A program made the position numbers and the translations under genes. Of a DNA stretch of 64,000 nt, positions 49,175 to 58,030 are shown piece by piece; positions within the stretch are counted from its first letter, which is position 1, and each line of letters begins with the position of its first letter. The stretch comes from Hymenobacter mucosus (GTDB lineage Bacteria > Bacteroidota > Bacteroidia > Cytophagales > Hymenobacteraceae). Location: contig NZ_FZNS01000003.1 of the NCBI RefSeq assembly GCF_900188255.1, positions 310,001 to 374,000 of the forward strand, given 5' to 3'. Below the pieces are notes generated by a model. The model searched no databases. It was not told where the DNA came from and saw only the letters and a list, made by a program, of their open reading frames with translations.

Positions 49175-50152
49175 CTACTCGTCGTGGCCTGGTATGGCAG
49201 CTTGCGGCGCGGGTACGGCCTCGGCGGCTTCGCGGGCTAGGCGCTGCTTTTCGGCTTCGGAGGCCGTGCGGGGTAGCTTGTCGAGGTCGGGTTGACCGGC
49301 ATCTACCCAGGCCGTATACCAATAGGCGCCCACTAAGCGCAGGGCCAGCCGCATCTGGCGCTCTACTTGGCCGCTGAGGCGCTGATGATACTCGCGGGCA
49401 AACTCACGGGAGTAAGTGCGTACCGTGAGGTTGTTGCGCTGCTCAAAGCCATACTTGCGGTCTTCGGGGAACTTCTGCGTCAGCTCCCGCTCCACCCGCA
49501 ACACCGAATCGACGGCGGCGTGGGAACGGCCTACGGCGGCCCAGATGGTTTCGGTGGGGCGTTCCAGGTAGGGGGCAGGTCCTGTGAAAAAGTCGTAATT
49601 GGCGCTGAGCAGTTCCGGCAGGCGGCTTTCCCACAGAGCGTGAATGCCGCGCTGGCCCGTGAGTTGTCCGTTGTAGTTGTGGGTAGCGTGCAAAGGCACG
49701 CAGGCGTCGGCTACGTAATGGCCCATGTCGGCGGAGAGGCGCAAAATGCGGTCCGAATCGTGTTGGCGGAAGGCCTCCGTAAGCTGGCCCTTCATGCGCG
49801 CCACCTGCCAGGGCACGATACCGTGGCGTAGGAGTGAATCCTCGCCCAGCAGGGCCACCGCATCAGCATAGGAGCGTGGCAGCTTGTACGCAGCCGAATC
49901 GCCGTACACGTCTACATCGAGAAAGTGGCGCGGGGCCTCACCGGGTACTACGGTCCGCCGCGAATCGGGGCGGGTAGCATTATCGGTGAGGTAGTCGATG
50001 TTGGCCTTGTAAAAGCCAATCATTTCGGGCGGTAGCGTAAACACAGCCAGCCGGTTGATCAGACGATGGCTAAAGAAGCCCCACGCCTGAGCCGATACGG
50101 CCGTGCTCAGCGTCAATAAGATAACGATACTATAGCGTACTAGATAGCTCAT
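49175..50152 (-). CDS. Secreted S1/P1-nuclease or zinc phospholipase C-like protein
   Basis: 325 residues with a signal peptide (YSIVILLTLSTAVSAQA). WGFFSHRLINRLAVFTLP starts with the N-terminal Trp and early His used as zinc ligands in this fold. DMGHYVADACVPLHATHNYNGQ carries the HxxxD and PLH ligand motif, and HALWESRLPEL matches the nuclease/phospholipase C type. The fold binds three zinc ions and cleaves phosphodiesters in nucleic acids or phospholipids; which applies here is unclear. The C-terminal 40 residues are charged and rich in Ala/Glu. Nothing was seen in the 220 bases upstream of the start beyond the presumed promoter. Confidence 0.8.
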   Translation of the reverse strand: MSYLVRYSIVILLTLSTAVSAQAWGFFSHRLINRLAVFTLPPEMIGFYKANIDYLTDNATRPDSRRTVVPGEAPRHFLDVDVYGDSAAYKLPRSYADAVALLGEDSLLRHGIVPWQVARMKGQLTEAFRQHDSDRILRLSADMGHYVADACVPLHATHNYNGQLTGQRGIHALWESRLPELLSANYDFFTGPAPYLERPTETIWAAVGRSHAAVDSVLRVERELTQKFPEDRKYGFEQRNNLTVRTYSREFAREYHQRLSGQVERQMRLALRLVGAYWYTAWVDAGQPDLDKLPRTASEAEKQRLAREAAEAVPAPQAAIPGHDE

Positions 50153-50375
50153 AAGCCATAAGATACTGAAGAGTTACGGCCAGGCAATACGATAGGGAGT
50201 CATAAGCCTTAGCCTTAGCCGCAGCCTATTTCGCGCTCCTAGGCCAGCAGCGGTAGTAGCATAACCAGTCTCTGGCCTGCGGAAAGAGCCGTTGCCGGAG
50301 CCGGTAGTAGCCATAAAGCCCATCAGGCAGGAGTAGCTAGCCAGTGCAAAGACTGTAGATCAGCTAGCAAGGTCG

Positions 50376-51113
50376 CTATCCTGGGTCGCGCACCAACTTG
50401 TAGAGTGCCTCCCGGTACGTTTCGCCAACGGGAATGGCTTTCTCTCCCACGTACACGGTGTTGCCGTCAATCATGCTGATTTGATCCAGTGAAATGATGA
50501 AGGACTTGTGCACCCGCAGGAAGGGAGGCTGGGGTAGCTGCTCGGCTAGCTCCTTGAGCGTTTGGTAGGTAACGAGCCGCTGGTTGGGCAGCACCAGGGC
50601 CAAGTAGTTGCCCAGCGCTTCGGCGTAGAGAATGTCGGCATGGTTGACGCGCAGAAACTTGTTTTTGCTCTCCCCCTTTACAAACAAGTAGTTGCTGACC
50701 GGCGCCAGTGCCGACGGCGTTACTGGCACCGGCGCAGCCGTGGGCGCTAAAGCAAGCAAGGCAGTTTGCGCTTTTTGGGCCGCCCGCAAGAAACGGTCGA
50801 AAGCAATGGGCTTAAGTAAGTAGTCTATTACGTCGTATTCGTACCCATCCAGGGCGTAATCGGGGTAGGCGGTAGTGAGGATGACTTTGCAGCGACTTCC
50901 ACACAGCTTCAGAAACTGCAAGCCCGTCAGCTCCGGCATTTGAATGTCGAGAAATACAAGGTCGGCGCGGCCTTCCTGTACCCACAGCAGCGCTTCAATG
51001 GGATTAGTAGTGAGGCCGGCTACGGTTAGGAATGGAATCTTCCCAATGTAGCTAGCAAGTAGGCGTCCGGCGTATGCCTCATCATCTACTACAAGGCAGC
51101 GCAACATATGCAT
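50376..51113 (-). CDS. LytTR-family response regulator
   Basis: About 245 residues from the ATG at 51113 (the ATG at 51107 is equally possible). The receiver has VVDDEAYAGRLL, phosphoacceptor in LVFLDIQMPELTG, and Lys in LLKPIAFDRFL. After a Pro/Ala-rich linker comes the LytTR domain (FLRVNHADILYAEALGNYLALVL, PPFLRVHKSFIISLDQI, VYVGEKAIPVGETYREALYKLV), which binds DNA through beta strands. It is the partner of the histidine kinase encoded upstream. Targets unknown. Confidence 0.93.
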   Translation of the reverse strand: MHMLRCLVVDDEAYAGRLLASYIGKIPFLTVAGLTTNPIEALLWVQEGRADLVFLDIQMPELTGLQFLKLCGSRCKVILTTAYPDYALDGYEYDVIDYLLKPIAFDRFLRAAQKAQTALLALAPTAAPVPVTPSALAPVSNYLFVKGESKNKFLRVNHADILYAEALGNYLALVLPNQRLVTYQTLKELAEQLPQPPFLRVHKSFIISLDQISMIDGNTVYVGEKAIPVGETYREALYKLVRDPG

Positions 51114-51193
51114 GGAACGTAATGGGAAGACATGGTGCGGTTCGGCAAACTTGGTAACGGGCTGCATGTGCAAGCGCCTTGGCTACTGCGTTT

Positions 51194-52216
51194 TCATAAC
51201 TCAAGCTCTAAGGTAGTACAGTAGGTAGTGGCATCTTGCTGAATGTGGAGCTGATGCCGATTGGGATACAGCAGAGCTAGCCGCCGCCGTAGGTTTGCCA
51301 ACCCAATACCCGTGGTATGGTCTTTCTGGTAATGATTGATGTGGTTGCGTACATCGAAGCGCAGGTGCGTGGGGGCGGGCAGAGTGAGCGTGATGCTGAT
51401 GGGTTGGTCGGGTCGGTTGACTACCCCGTGCTTGAGGGCATTTTCTACAAACGGAACCAGTACCAGTGAAGCCACCCGCTGCCGTTCTACATGGCCTACC
51501 TGCTCAAAGTCCACGAAAAATTTGTTCTCGAAGCGGAGCCGGTGCAGCATCAGGTAGTTTTCTAGGTAGTCTATTTCCTTCCGCAATTCCACTTTGCCAT
51601 CGGGGCTTTCGTGAAGCATGTAGCGCATGAGGTCGGAGAGGCGCAGCACAGTCTCCGCCAACGGCTCCGACACCAGATAGGCCTCGGAGTAGATGTAGTT
51701 GAGCGTGTTGTAGAGGAAGTGCGGGTTGATTTGAGTTTTAAGAAAGGCTAGTTCGGCCTGCGTTTTCTCCTGCATCAGTTGCTCATTTTCGCGTCGAGTT
51801 TCCTGCAAAAAGGCATCCTGCACACCCCAGGCCGCCGCCGCTACCATCATCATGGGTAGGCCACGCTCTGCGTTGTCGAGCAGGTAGGCCCATAGGTTTA
51901 CCTCGCCATAATAGTTGCTAAACCCAAAGAGCAGCGGCAACAGTACTTGCTCCAGCATGTAGCGCGTGCCGGTAAATACTACCGGGGCCAGCCCCAAGCC
52001 TAGCAGCAACTGCGGCATCCGACTCAAGCGCAAGTACCTTGGAAACACCAGTAGAAAGCAGTAGTAAAACACGCTCATCATGCTCAGGCGAAAGGTAAAC
52101 TGCAGAAGAAGCAAGACGCCCAAGTTGGTTGGTCGCTCCCCAACAATTCCTACAAAATCATAGGCTATCAATAAGCCCCAGCCCAGCAAGTGGTAGCGCG
52201 TGGTTTGACGGTTCAT
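51194..52216 (-). CDS. LytS/YehU-type sensor histidine kinase
   Basis: 340 residues from the ATG at 52216. The first about 150 residues contain four or more transmembrane helices. A linker helix (RRENEQLMQEKTQAELAFLKTQ) leads to the His_kinase H-box INPHFLYNTLNYIYSEA, and the ATPase region has VPFVENALKHG and GIGLANLRRRLALLY. No large sensory loop is visible, so a membrane or turgor-type signal is possible. It precedes the LytTR regulator gene by about 80 bp on the same strand. Confidence 0.92.
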   Translation of the reverse strand: MNRQTTRYHLLGWGLLIAYDFVGIVGERPTNLGVLLLLQFTFRLSMMSVFYYCFLLVFPRYLRLSRMPQLLLGLGLAPVVFTGTRYMLEQVLLPLLFGFSNYYGEVNLWAYLLDNAERGLPMMMVAAAAWGVQDAFLQETRRENEQLMQEKTQAELAFLKTQINPHFLYNTLNYIYSEAYLVSEPLAETVLRLSDLMRYMLHESPDGKVELRKEIDYLENYLMLHRLRFENKFFVDFEQVGHVERQRVASLVLVPFVENALKHGVVNRPDQPISITLTLPAPTHLRFDVRNHINHYQKDHTTGIGLANLRRRLALLYPNRHQLHIQQDATTYCTTLELEL

Positions 52217-52433
52217 ACACTCGAAGCTAGTGCAAAGCCGCTGCACCGCCCTGTATTTTATAGCAACGCTTCACCAGCCGTGATGAACACGCCAACTAGC
52301 CGGATAACCGGCCTAAAGCTCTACCCGGCGGGTTCACATCGGGTTTGGGTGGGTTGCAATAATAAACTTGAGCTGCCAGGCCTGCCCGCCCACCTTCGGG
52401 CTATTCGTTCACCCTGCTGTTCCTCGGTCCTAT

Positions 52434-53531
52434 ATGAAGCACTTTCGTTTTTCGTGTGCCAGCTTGCTTGTCCTAGTGCTGTGCTGCTTCCACCATTTGG
52501 GCACGGCCCAAACCGTCAACATTGAGGCAGCTACGCGTTACTGGGAGCTTACCGATGCGCTCCGCCAGGATAAGCCGCTCACTGACGCTGCCTGGCAGGA
52601 GTTACTGGCCTTACCAGCCAACAAGCTGTACGTACCCGGAGTGTTCCCGCAGGAGGCGTTGCAACGCTACCGGAAAGCCATTGAGGTGGTGTATATGCCC
52701 CGGCACGATTCGTTGCGGCAAGCCAAACTACGGGCCAAGTCGTGGTACTACGTGCTGGTGAACGACTATAAGCAGCGCGAGCCAATGTTCAGGCAATACG
52801 CCCAAGAAATGGCACAAAAGCCATCCTATCTTGAGGTGATGTACACGTATGCCTACGAATACTTACCTGAGCGAGCTCACACCAAAGTGCCAGATTTGCA
52901 TCTGTACTACACGGCTTTGGGCAACGACGCTACTTCGCGAGAGGAAGGCATTGTATTCAGTTTGAACTCGGCAATAGAGTGGAACAAGCCTAAGGCGGGC
53001 ATCTTGGAAGCGCACGAAATGCATCATCAGCTTCGGCCTAGGCCCAATTTCAGCGGTGCTTTAGAGCCGGATAAACCGTTGCTGTGGGCCCTTGATGCCG
53101 TGCAAAACGAAGGCGTTGCCGACCTGATCGACAAGAAACCCTTGCTACAGTCGCCCGACTCAGCCGACATTCAAAACTGGTTGCTAGCTTCCGCTCCTAC
53201 TGTTATCCACCGCCTAGACTCCGTGTTGCAGGTAGGTGCAAAAATGGGCAGCGGAGCACTGCCAATGCGCAAGTTCTATCAGCGGTTATACAATGGCACT
53301 GCTGGTCACCTGCCCGGGTTTTACATGGCGCATATCATTAATAACCAAGGGTACACCCCGCAAATGCTAGCGACCATTGATAATCCCATGGCGTTTTTTG
53401 CCCTCTACCAAAAGGCTGCCCGCAAGGACAAAAAGCGCCCCCCATTGTTCGCTAAAACATCTATGGCGTACCTCAAAAAGCTGGAAAGAAGCTACGTTGC
53501 ACCAACTCGGAAAGCTCACGTTGCGCACTGA
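52434..53531 (+). CDS. DUF5700-type putative zinc peptidase
   Basis: 365 residues from the ATG at 52434. The signal is ASLLVLVLCCFHHLGTAQ. The mature protein is mainly helical, with a zincin-like motif AHEMHHQL (HExxH) near residue 205 and a downstream NEGVADLID whose Glu may be the third ligand. This pattern matches the DUF5700 family of predicted peptidases in Bacteroidota. Secreted or periplasmic. Peptidase activity is inferred from the motif only. It is convergent with def across a long hairpin. Confidence 0.75.
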   Translation: MKHFRFSCASLLVLVLCCFHHLGTAQTVNIEAATRYWELTDALRQDKPLTDAAWQELLALPANKLYVPGVFPQEALQRYRKAIEVVYMPRHDSLRQAKLRAKSWYYVLVNDYKQREPMFRQYAQEMAQKPSYLEVMYTYAYEYLPERAHTKVPDLHLYYTALGNDATSREEGIVFSLNSAIEWNKPKAGILEAHEMHHQLRPRPNFSGALEPDKPLLWALDAVQNEGVADLIDKKPLLQSPDSADIQNWLLASAPTVIHRLDSVLQVGAKMGSGALPMRKFYQRLYNGTAGHLPGFYMAHIINNQGYTPQMLATIDNPMAFFALYQKAARKDKKRPPLFAKTSMAYLKKLERSYVAPTRKAHVAH

Positions 53532-53550
53532 GTACGCAAGCAAAACGGAT

Positions 53551-53602
53551 CTACAAGCCAACGCCCCCAACAGATGCATCTGCTGGGGGCGTTGGCTTGT
53601 AG
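53551..53602. terminator. 25-bp hairpin between DUF5700 gene and def
   Basis: Arms 53551-53575 and 53578-53602 pair over 25 bp with one mismatch and a 2-base turn. It lies between convergent stop codons. Confidence 0.8.
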
Positions 53603-53619
53603 GCAGGTAAGCTAGCAGC

Positions 53620-54219
53620 CTAGCGGCGGCCCTGACCGGCGAATTTCATCCGGTAGTCGGCTTTCACGTCGCCTTTGCTAATACGGCTGAGTTTGCCTTT
53701 CAGCAATTGCTTTTTCAGCCCCGATACGTAATCGGTAAACAGTACGCCTTCCAAGTGGTCATACTCGTGCTGAATTACGCGGGCTGTCATGCCGGAGAAG
53801 GTTTCCTGGTGTTGCTGGCGGTTTTCGTCTTCGTAGCGCAACGTAATAACAGGTTTGCGGTAAACCGTTTCCCGCACGCCCGGAATGCTAAGGCAGCCCT
53901 CTTCAAAAGCCCACTCCTGACCGGTTTCTTCTACCATTTGAGGGTTGATGAAGGCTCGCTTTACAGGGGCCGCCGTGGGCTCGGGGATGATAGGCTTACC
54001 ATCCTCGTCTTCATCAAGCATGGGCTCCGAGTCGACCACAAACAAGCGGATGCTTTTGCCTACCTGCGGGGCAGCCAGACCCACGCCGTGCGCATAGTAC
54101 ATGGTATCAAACATGTCCTGCACCAGCTGCTTAAGCTCGGTGGGGGAGTAGTCGGGGGCAAGAGGTTTGGCCGGGGCCTTCAGCACCGGGTCACCAAAGG
54201 CAACAATAGGATAGATCAT
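53620..54219 (-). CDS. def: Peptide deformylase
   Basis: 199 residues. It removes the formyl group from new N-termini. All three motifs are present: GVGLAAPQVG, EEGCLSIPGV with the Cys metal ligand, and QHEYDHLEGVLF with the two His ligands and catalytic Glu. A loop of about 20 residues rich in acidic and Pro residues (MLDEDEDGKPIIPEPTAAP) lies between motifs 1 and 2, as in several Bacteroidota enzymes. The start overlaps the stop of ruvX by 4 bp. Confidence 0.97.
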   Translation of the reverse strand: MIYPIVAFGDPVLKAPAKPLAPDYSPTELKQLVQDMFDTMYYAHGVGLAAPQVGKSIRLFVVDSEPMLDEDEDGKPIIPEPTAAPVKRAFINPQMVEETGQEWAFEEGCLSIPGVRETVYRKPVITLRYEDENRQQHQETFSGMTARVIQHEYDHLEGVLFTDYVSGLKKQLLKGKLSRISKGDVKADYRMKFAGQGRR

Positions 54220-54626
54220 CGGGATTCGAGGAAAGATTGCAGAATCAGAGTAGCCGACACACGGTCTACGGTGGCTTTGTCGCGACGGTCCTTCTTGCTA
54301 AGCCCTCCGGCCAACATAGCCGCGTGAGCCATGCGCGAGGTAAACCGCTCGTCTATCTCATGCAGGGGCAGTTCAGGAAATTCCTTACGTAGGCGCCGAA
54401 CTACCCCAACTACGGCGCTGGTAGAGTCGGTGGGTTCGTTGCTCAGGGTCTTGGGCATGCCAATCACTAACGCTTCTAAGGGTTCCCGCTGGTGGTAAGC
54501 CTTGAGGTACGTCACCAAATCTTGGCTGTGAATGGTTTCAAGTGGGGAGGCAATCAGTTGAAGCGGGTCCGTAACGGCCAGCCCCACCCGCTTGTGGCCG
54601 TAGTCGATGGCAAGAATTCGGCCCAT
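54216..54626 (-). CDS. ruvX: Holliday junction resolvase-like YqgF/RuvX
   Basis: 136 residues from the ATG at 54626 (a GTG one codon upstream is possible). RNase H-like fold: ILAIDYGHKRVGLAVTD with the first Asp, ALVIGMPKTLSNEPTDS, LPLHEIDERFTSRMAHAAML with the Glu and Arg, and KKDRRDKATVDRVSATLILQSFLE with the final Asp. In E. coli the homologue is involved in 16S rRNA 5' processing. Its stop codon overlaps the def start, so both are translated together. Confidence 0.93.
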   Translation of the reverse strand: MGRILAIDYGHKRVGLAVTDPLQLIASPLETIHSQDLVTYLKAYHQREPLEALVIGMPKTLSNEPTDSTSAVVGVVRRLRKEFPELPLHEIDERFTSRMAHAAMLAGGLSKKDRRDKATVDRVSATLILQSFLESR

Positions 54627-54629
54627 CAC

Positions 54630-55050
54630 AGTGGAGTAAACGAAAGAAAGCGAAAATGCGGTCCGTCAAGTTGTTAGCACGGCCTCCGTACAAAGATACG
54701 ATGCTGCTTGCGAAAGGTGGTAGCCGAAACTTAGCGCCCGCAATCCGGTGGCAGGGTGCAATCGTAGATTGAGCCGGCAAACAGCGTTATTGAACGAGCG
54801 AAGGTATTCTTCATAAAATGATAAAACTACTTTCGTACAACACTCGCATTCAGAGACTTTTGAAATAGGATTATCTGCGTTTGGGTTGAAGTATGTTGCT
54901 CTAAATCCATAAAAATTTGCATTGTTATTGGAAAATAAATATCCACCTATGTGCAGTGCATATATCTTGGAAAAGTTTCAATAGTTTTGGATACCTGTCC
55001 GTATTGCCAGCCCTTGCGTATCGCCTAAACTTCTACTCACTCAGCGCCTT
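54630..55050. other. Intergenic region upstream of ruvX-def and the S41 protease gene
   Basis: About 420 bases without a gene, notably AT-rich from 54790 to 55000. It holds the divergent promoters of the ruvX-def unit and the S41 protease gene. No RNA gene, clear hairpin or known riboswitch was recognised. A structured leader cannot be excluded given the length. Confidence 0.5.
54982..54989 (+). promoter_or_regulatory. Candidate Bacteroidota -7 promoter element for the S41 protease gene
   Basis: TAGTTTTG fits the Bacteroidota -7 consensus TAnnTTTG exactly and lies about 60 bases upstream of the ATG at 55051. A TTG at 54967-54969 is closer than the ideal -33 spacing, so the call rests on the -7 element and the AT-rich context. 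Confidence 0.4.
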
Positions 55051-56733
55051 ATGACTACCGAGCCCCACGACTCGTTGCGCCCTGTGAAGGAGCCGGCCCT
55101 ACGGAATACCCGGCGGCAGATTCGGCAACCGCTCCTGTTGGCACTAGCTCTAGCTTGCGGAATCCTCTTAGGTGCCAATCCCTTTCGCCCCTCCGATCAA
55201 AACCCGGATGCCACGGCTCGGGGCTATCTAAAGTTCAAAGAAATCCTGAGCTATGTGGACCGGGATTACGTGGACTCCGTGAATGCAGAAGAACTATCGG
55301 ACTACGCCATTGGTCGGATGCTAGAGCGCCTAGATCCGCACTCAGTATTTATTCCGGCGCGGCAGCAGCAGCAGGCTTCAGCCTTCCTCCAGAGCGATTT
55401 TGATGGGGTAGGTGTGGAGTTCAACTTATTTCATGATACCGTAACGGTTGTATCACCCTTGAGTGGTGGCCCCGCCGACCAAGCAGGGCTGCAACCCGGC
55501 GACCGTATTCTGGCCGTGAATGGGGAGAGAGTATCGGGAATGCACAACACCACTGAGCAAGTATTCAACAAGCTGCGAGGCCCCCGGGGAAGTGCCGTGC
55601 TGGTACGCCTGCTGCGCCGTGGTCTGACTCAGCCCTTGAACGTGCAAATGACCCGCAACCGCATCTCCAATTCCTCGGTAGATGTGGCATACATGATTGA
55701 TAATCAGACGGGGTACATCAAGGTTAGTCGTTTTGCTAGCGGTACCTACGACGAGTTCAAGGCTGCCCTCGGCGACCTACGTCGTCAGGGGCTCACCCGC
55801 TTGGTGCTTGATTTGCGTGGCAACCCCGGTGGCTACCTCGACCGTGCCACTAAGCTGGCCGATGAGCTGATTGGGGGCACGAAAAAGATTGTATACACCG
55901 ATGGCAAAGGTGACCAGTACGATACCCAGACCTTTTCCCGCGTAGCAGGCGAGTTTGAGGAAGGCCCGCTGGTAGTAGTGGTAGATGAAGGCAGTGCCTC
56001 CGCAGCCGAAGTGGTAGCCGGTGCCCTACAAGACCAGGACCGCGCCCTTGTGGTGGGTCGTCGTACCTTCGGGAAGGGCTTGGTACAGCAGCCCATTGCG
56101 CTTAACGACGGCTCGGAGTTGCGCCTAACCATTGCCCGCTACTACACCCCTTCGGGCCGTAGCATTCAAAAGTCTTACAGCGGCGGGCTGGCCGAGTACG
56201 AAAAGGACCTTGTGAATCGTCAGCGCCACGGCGAGTACTTCCACGCTGATAGTATTCACTTTGCAGATTCCCTGCGCTACCGTACGGCACACGGCCGCAC
56301 GGTGTATGGTGGCGGAGGCATTATGCCCGATGTGTTTGTGCCCCGCGATACTACTGCTTATTCAGCCTACTATACCCGCCTACAGAGCCACAACCTAGTT
56401 CGTGAGTTTGCCGTCCGCTTCTTTCAAGAGCATAAGACTGAGTTGGAGGGTTTGCGCTTTGAGCAGTTCAGCCAAAGCTTCCGCATCAGCGACGCCCAGT
56501 TGCAACAATTGGCCGCTCGGGCCGCGCAAGATGGCGTAGCCAACGATGCCGCTGGCCTGCGCCGGTGCGCACCGCTCCTGCGCAGCCAGCTGAAAGCCCT
56601 AATTGCCCGTAGCGCCTATGGTAAAGCCGCTTACTTCCAAGTCCTCAACCAAGAAGACGTTGAAATTCAGCAGGCCCTCCGCGTAGTCACTGATAGTGGC
56701 TCTACCCTAATGAACGGGCTGACCTTGAAGTAG
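55051..56733 (+). CDS. S41 family carboxyl-terminal processing protease (Ctp type)
   Basis: 560 residues. A hydrophobic N-terminal helix (QPLLLALALACGILLGANPF) anchors or exports it. Residues about 65-115 are an N-terminal helical cap, about 115-205 a PDZ domain (GVGVEFNLFHDTVTVVSPLSGGPADQAGLQPGDRI), and about 210-400 the tail-specific protease core: LVLDLRGNPGGYLDRA, catalytic Ser in VVVDEGSASAAEVVAGALQDQDRA and Lys in GRRTFGKGLVQ. The last 160 residues are helical. It cleaves periplasmic proteins from a C-terminal tail. It is single, convergent with the transglutaminase-like gene. Confidence 0.93.
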   Translation: MTTEPHDSLRPVKEPALRNTRRQIRQPLLLALALACGILLGANPFRPSDQNPDATARGYLKFKEILSYVDRDYVDSVNAEELSDYAIGRMLERLDPHSVFIPARQQQQASAFLQSDFDGVGVEFNLFHDTVTVVSPLSGGPADQAGLQPGDRILAVNGERVSGMHNTTEQVFNKLRGPRGSAVLVRLLRRGLTQPLNVQMTRNRISNSSVDVAYMIDNQTGYIKVSRFASGTYDEFKAALGDLRRQGLTRLVLDLRGNPGGYLDRATKLADELIGGTKKIVYTDGKGDQYDTQTFSRVAGEFEEGPLVVVVDEGSASAAEVVAGALQDQDRALVVGRRTFGKGLVQQPIALNDGSELRLTIARYYTPSGRSIQKSYSGGLAEYEKDLVNRQRHGEYFHADSIHFADSLRYRTAHGRTVYGGGGIMPDVFVPRDTTAYSAYYTRLQSHNLVREFAVRFFQEHKTELEGLRFEQFSQSFRISDAQLQQLAARAAQDGVANDAAGLRRCAPLLRSQLKALIARSAYGKAAYFQVLNQEDVEIQQALRVVTDSGSTLMNGLTLK

Positions 56734-56755
56734 CAGAATTATCAGCCCGAAGAAA

Positions 56756-56796
56756 CTAAGCGGTCCGTAGCTCCAAAAGAACTACGGGCCGCTTAG
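56756..56796. terminator. Terminator between the S41 protease and transglutaminase-like genes
   Basis: CTAAGCGGTCCGTAG at 56756-56770 pairs with CTACGGGCCGCTTAG at 56782-56796 with one mismatch and an 11-base loop, between convergent stop codons. Confidence 0.75.
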
Positions 56797-56818
56797 TGTT
56801 TAGAGAAGCCTATAGTGG

Positions 56819-57907
56819 CTACTTAGCTGGTATATCCTGCACTCGGAACTGCTGTTGCAGGCCCGCCAGCGGTTGGCCATCTGCTTCGGCGTATGGATAG
56901 ATGAAGTAGTTGAGGGTACCACCGTGCTGGCGCGGGGCCAAAACCAGGTCCCGGCCGCGCGTAAATTCCAAGCGGTTCTCGTCGTGAGCCCCGAAGAAGT
57001 AGGCGCGCTTAGCAGGGTTCTTAGCTGCCTCAGAGGCATCTACGGGTACCCAGCCCGTTTCCTTTGTATAGAACTCCGCCCAGCAGTGGTAGCCTTTTAC
57101 TTCGGCGCTACCGCGTTCTGGAGGTAGTGGGAACCCAATGCTAAAGCGCGCAGGAATGCCAACGGCTCGGCAGTAGCCAATGAACACGGCGTGAAAATCG
57201 GTGCAGTTGCCACGGCGGGCGTCGCAGGCATAGTAAATGTCGCCGCGGCCCCAACCCTGGCCAGTTTTATCGTAGGTCACCGTGCTAACCACGTGCTCGT
57301 AGATAGCCTTTGCTTTCTCCAAGTTGGTAGTGGCTTTTGCGCGCGTTACTACCTCCTGTGCCCACAGCCGGATCTTTGGGTCTAGGGGCACGAGGCTATC
57401 TGCCGCCAGCCACCGACTCATGTTGGGGTCAGCAGGCTCCAGCATTTTGCGCGTAACGGGTTGGCCGGCTAGCGTAGGGTTGAGGTGCTCGCGCCGAGTA
57501 GCCTGCAATTTCATGCTCACGGTAAATCCCTGCAACGCCGCCCCCGTAGCGTGCACATGCAGCACGCGGTTGCCGTAGGCACTTGTTTTCACCTCGTAGG
57601 GTACGGGTGCTTCAATTTTCAGGTCGCGAATGTCCTGGCTCTTGTCGTCGTGAGGCACGGGTAGCCACAAGTCTACCTCGCGCACGCCGGCGGCTTGCGC
57701 GGGTACGGTAGTCGTGTAGTTGAAGTTGAACGTACGGGTGCGCGGTTCCACTGCTTTGGGTGTATTGGCAGAAGCCAGCAAACCTAAACCGGTTAGGAAG
57801 AGCGGCAGCAGACGGGCAGATACGGAAGACACGGTAGTAAGAGGTAACAAGAGGTAACGGCTGAAATAAAGTGCAAGATACGCCAGGGTTATGGCTTCAA
57901 CCATCAT
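56819..57907 (-). CDS. Exported transglutaminase-like protein
   Basis: About 362 residues if the ATG at 57907 is used; a GTG at 57832 would begin just before a cleaner signal peptide (SARLLPLFLTGLGLLASA), so the start is uncertain. Residues about 90-210 are an N-terminal beta domain (REVDLWLPVPHDDKSQDI). The transglutaminase core has the nucleophile Cys in RRGNCTDFHAVFIGYCRAVGIPAR, His in GYHCWAEFY and Asp in WVPVDASEA. The family covers cysteine peptidases and amidases acting on envelope targets. The first bases are close to the divergent hmgA gene. Confidence 0.82.
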   Translation of the reverse strand: MMVEAITLAYLALYFSRYLLLPLTTVSSVSARLLPLFLTGLGLLASANTPKAVEPRTRTFNFNYTTTVPAQAAGVREVDLWLPVPHDDKSQDIRDLKIEAPVPYEVKTSAYGNRVLHVHATGAALQGFTVSMKLQATRREHLNPTLAGQPVTRKMLEPADPNMSRWLAADSLVPLDPKIRLWAQEVVTRAKATTNLEKAKAIYEHVVSTVTYDKTGQGWGRGDIYYACDARRGNCTDFHAVFIGYCRAVGIPARFSIGFPLPPERGSAEVKGYHCWAEFYTKETGWVPVDASEAAKNPAKRAYFFGAHDENRLEFTRGRDLVLAPRQHGGTLNYFIYPYAEADGQPLAGLQQQFRVQDIPAK

Positions 57908-58030
57908 ACAGACATATTGGTTGCCGGGAACGTGACTCGAATATCCCAGGCTGCTATCCATACCAAACCTTCTTACCTTCACGCTACTGACCTTTCTACC
58001 CGTATTTCCCACCCAACTCATTTCTGTACC

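Noticed and set aside
57839..57858. Tandem direct repeat AAGAGGTAAC x2
   Set aside because: Only two short copies; likely chance or slippage in a leader of uncertain start.
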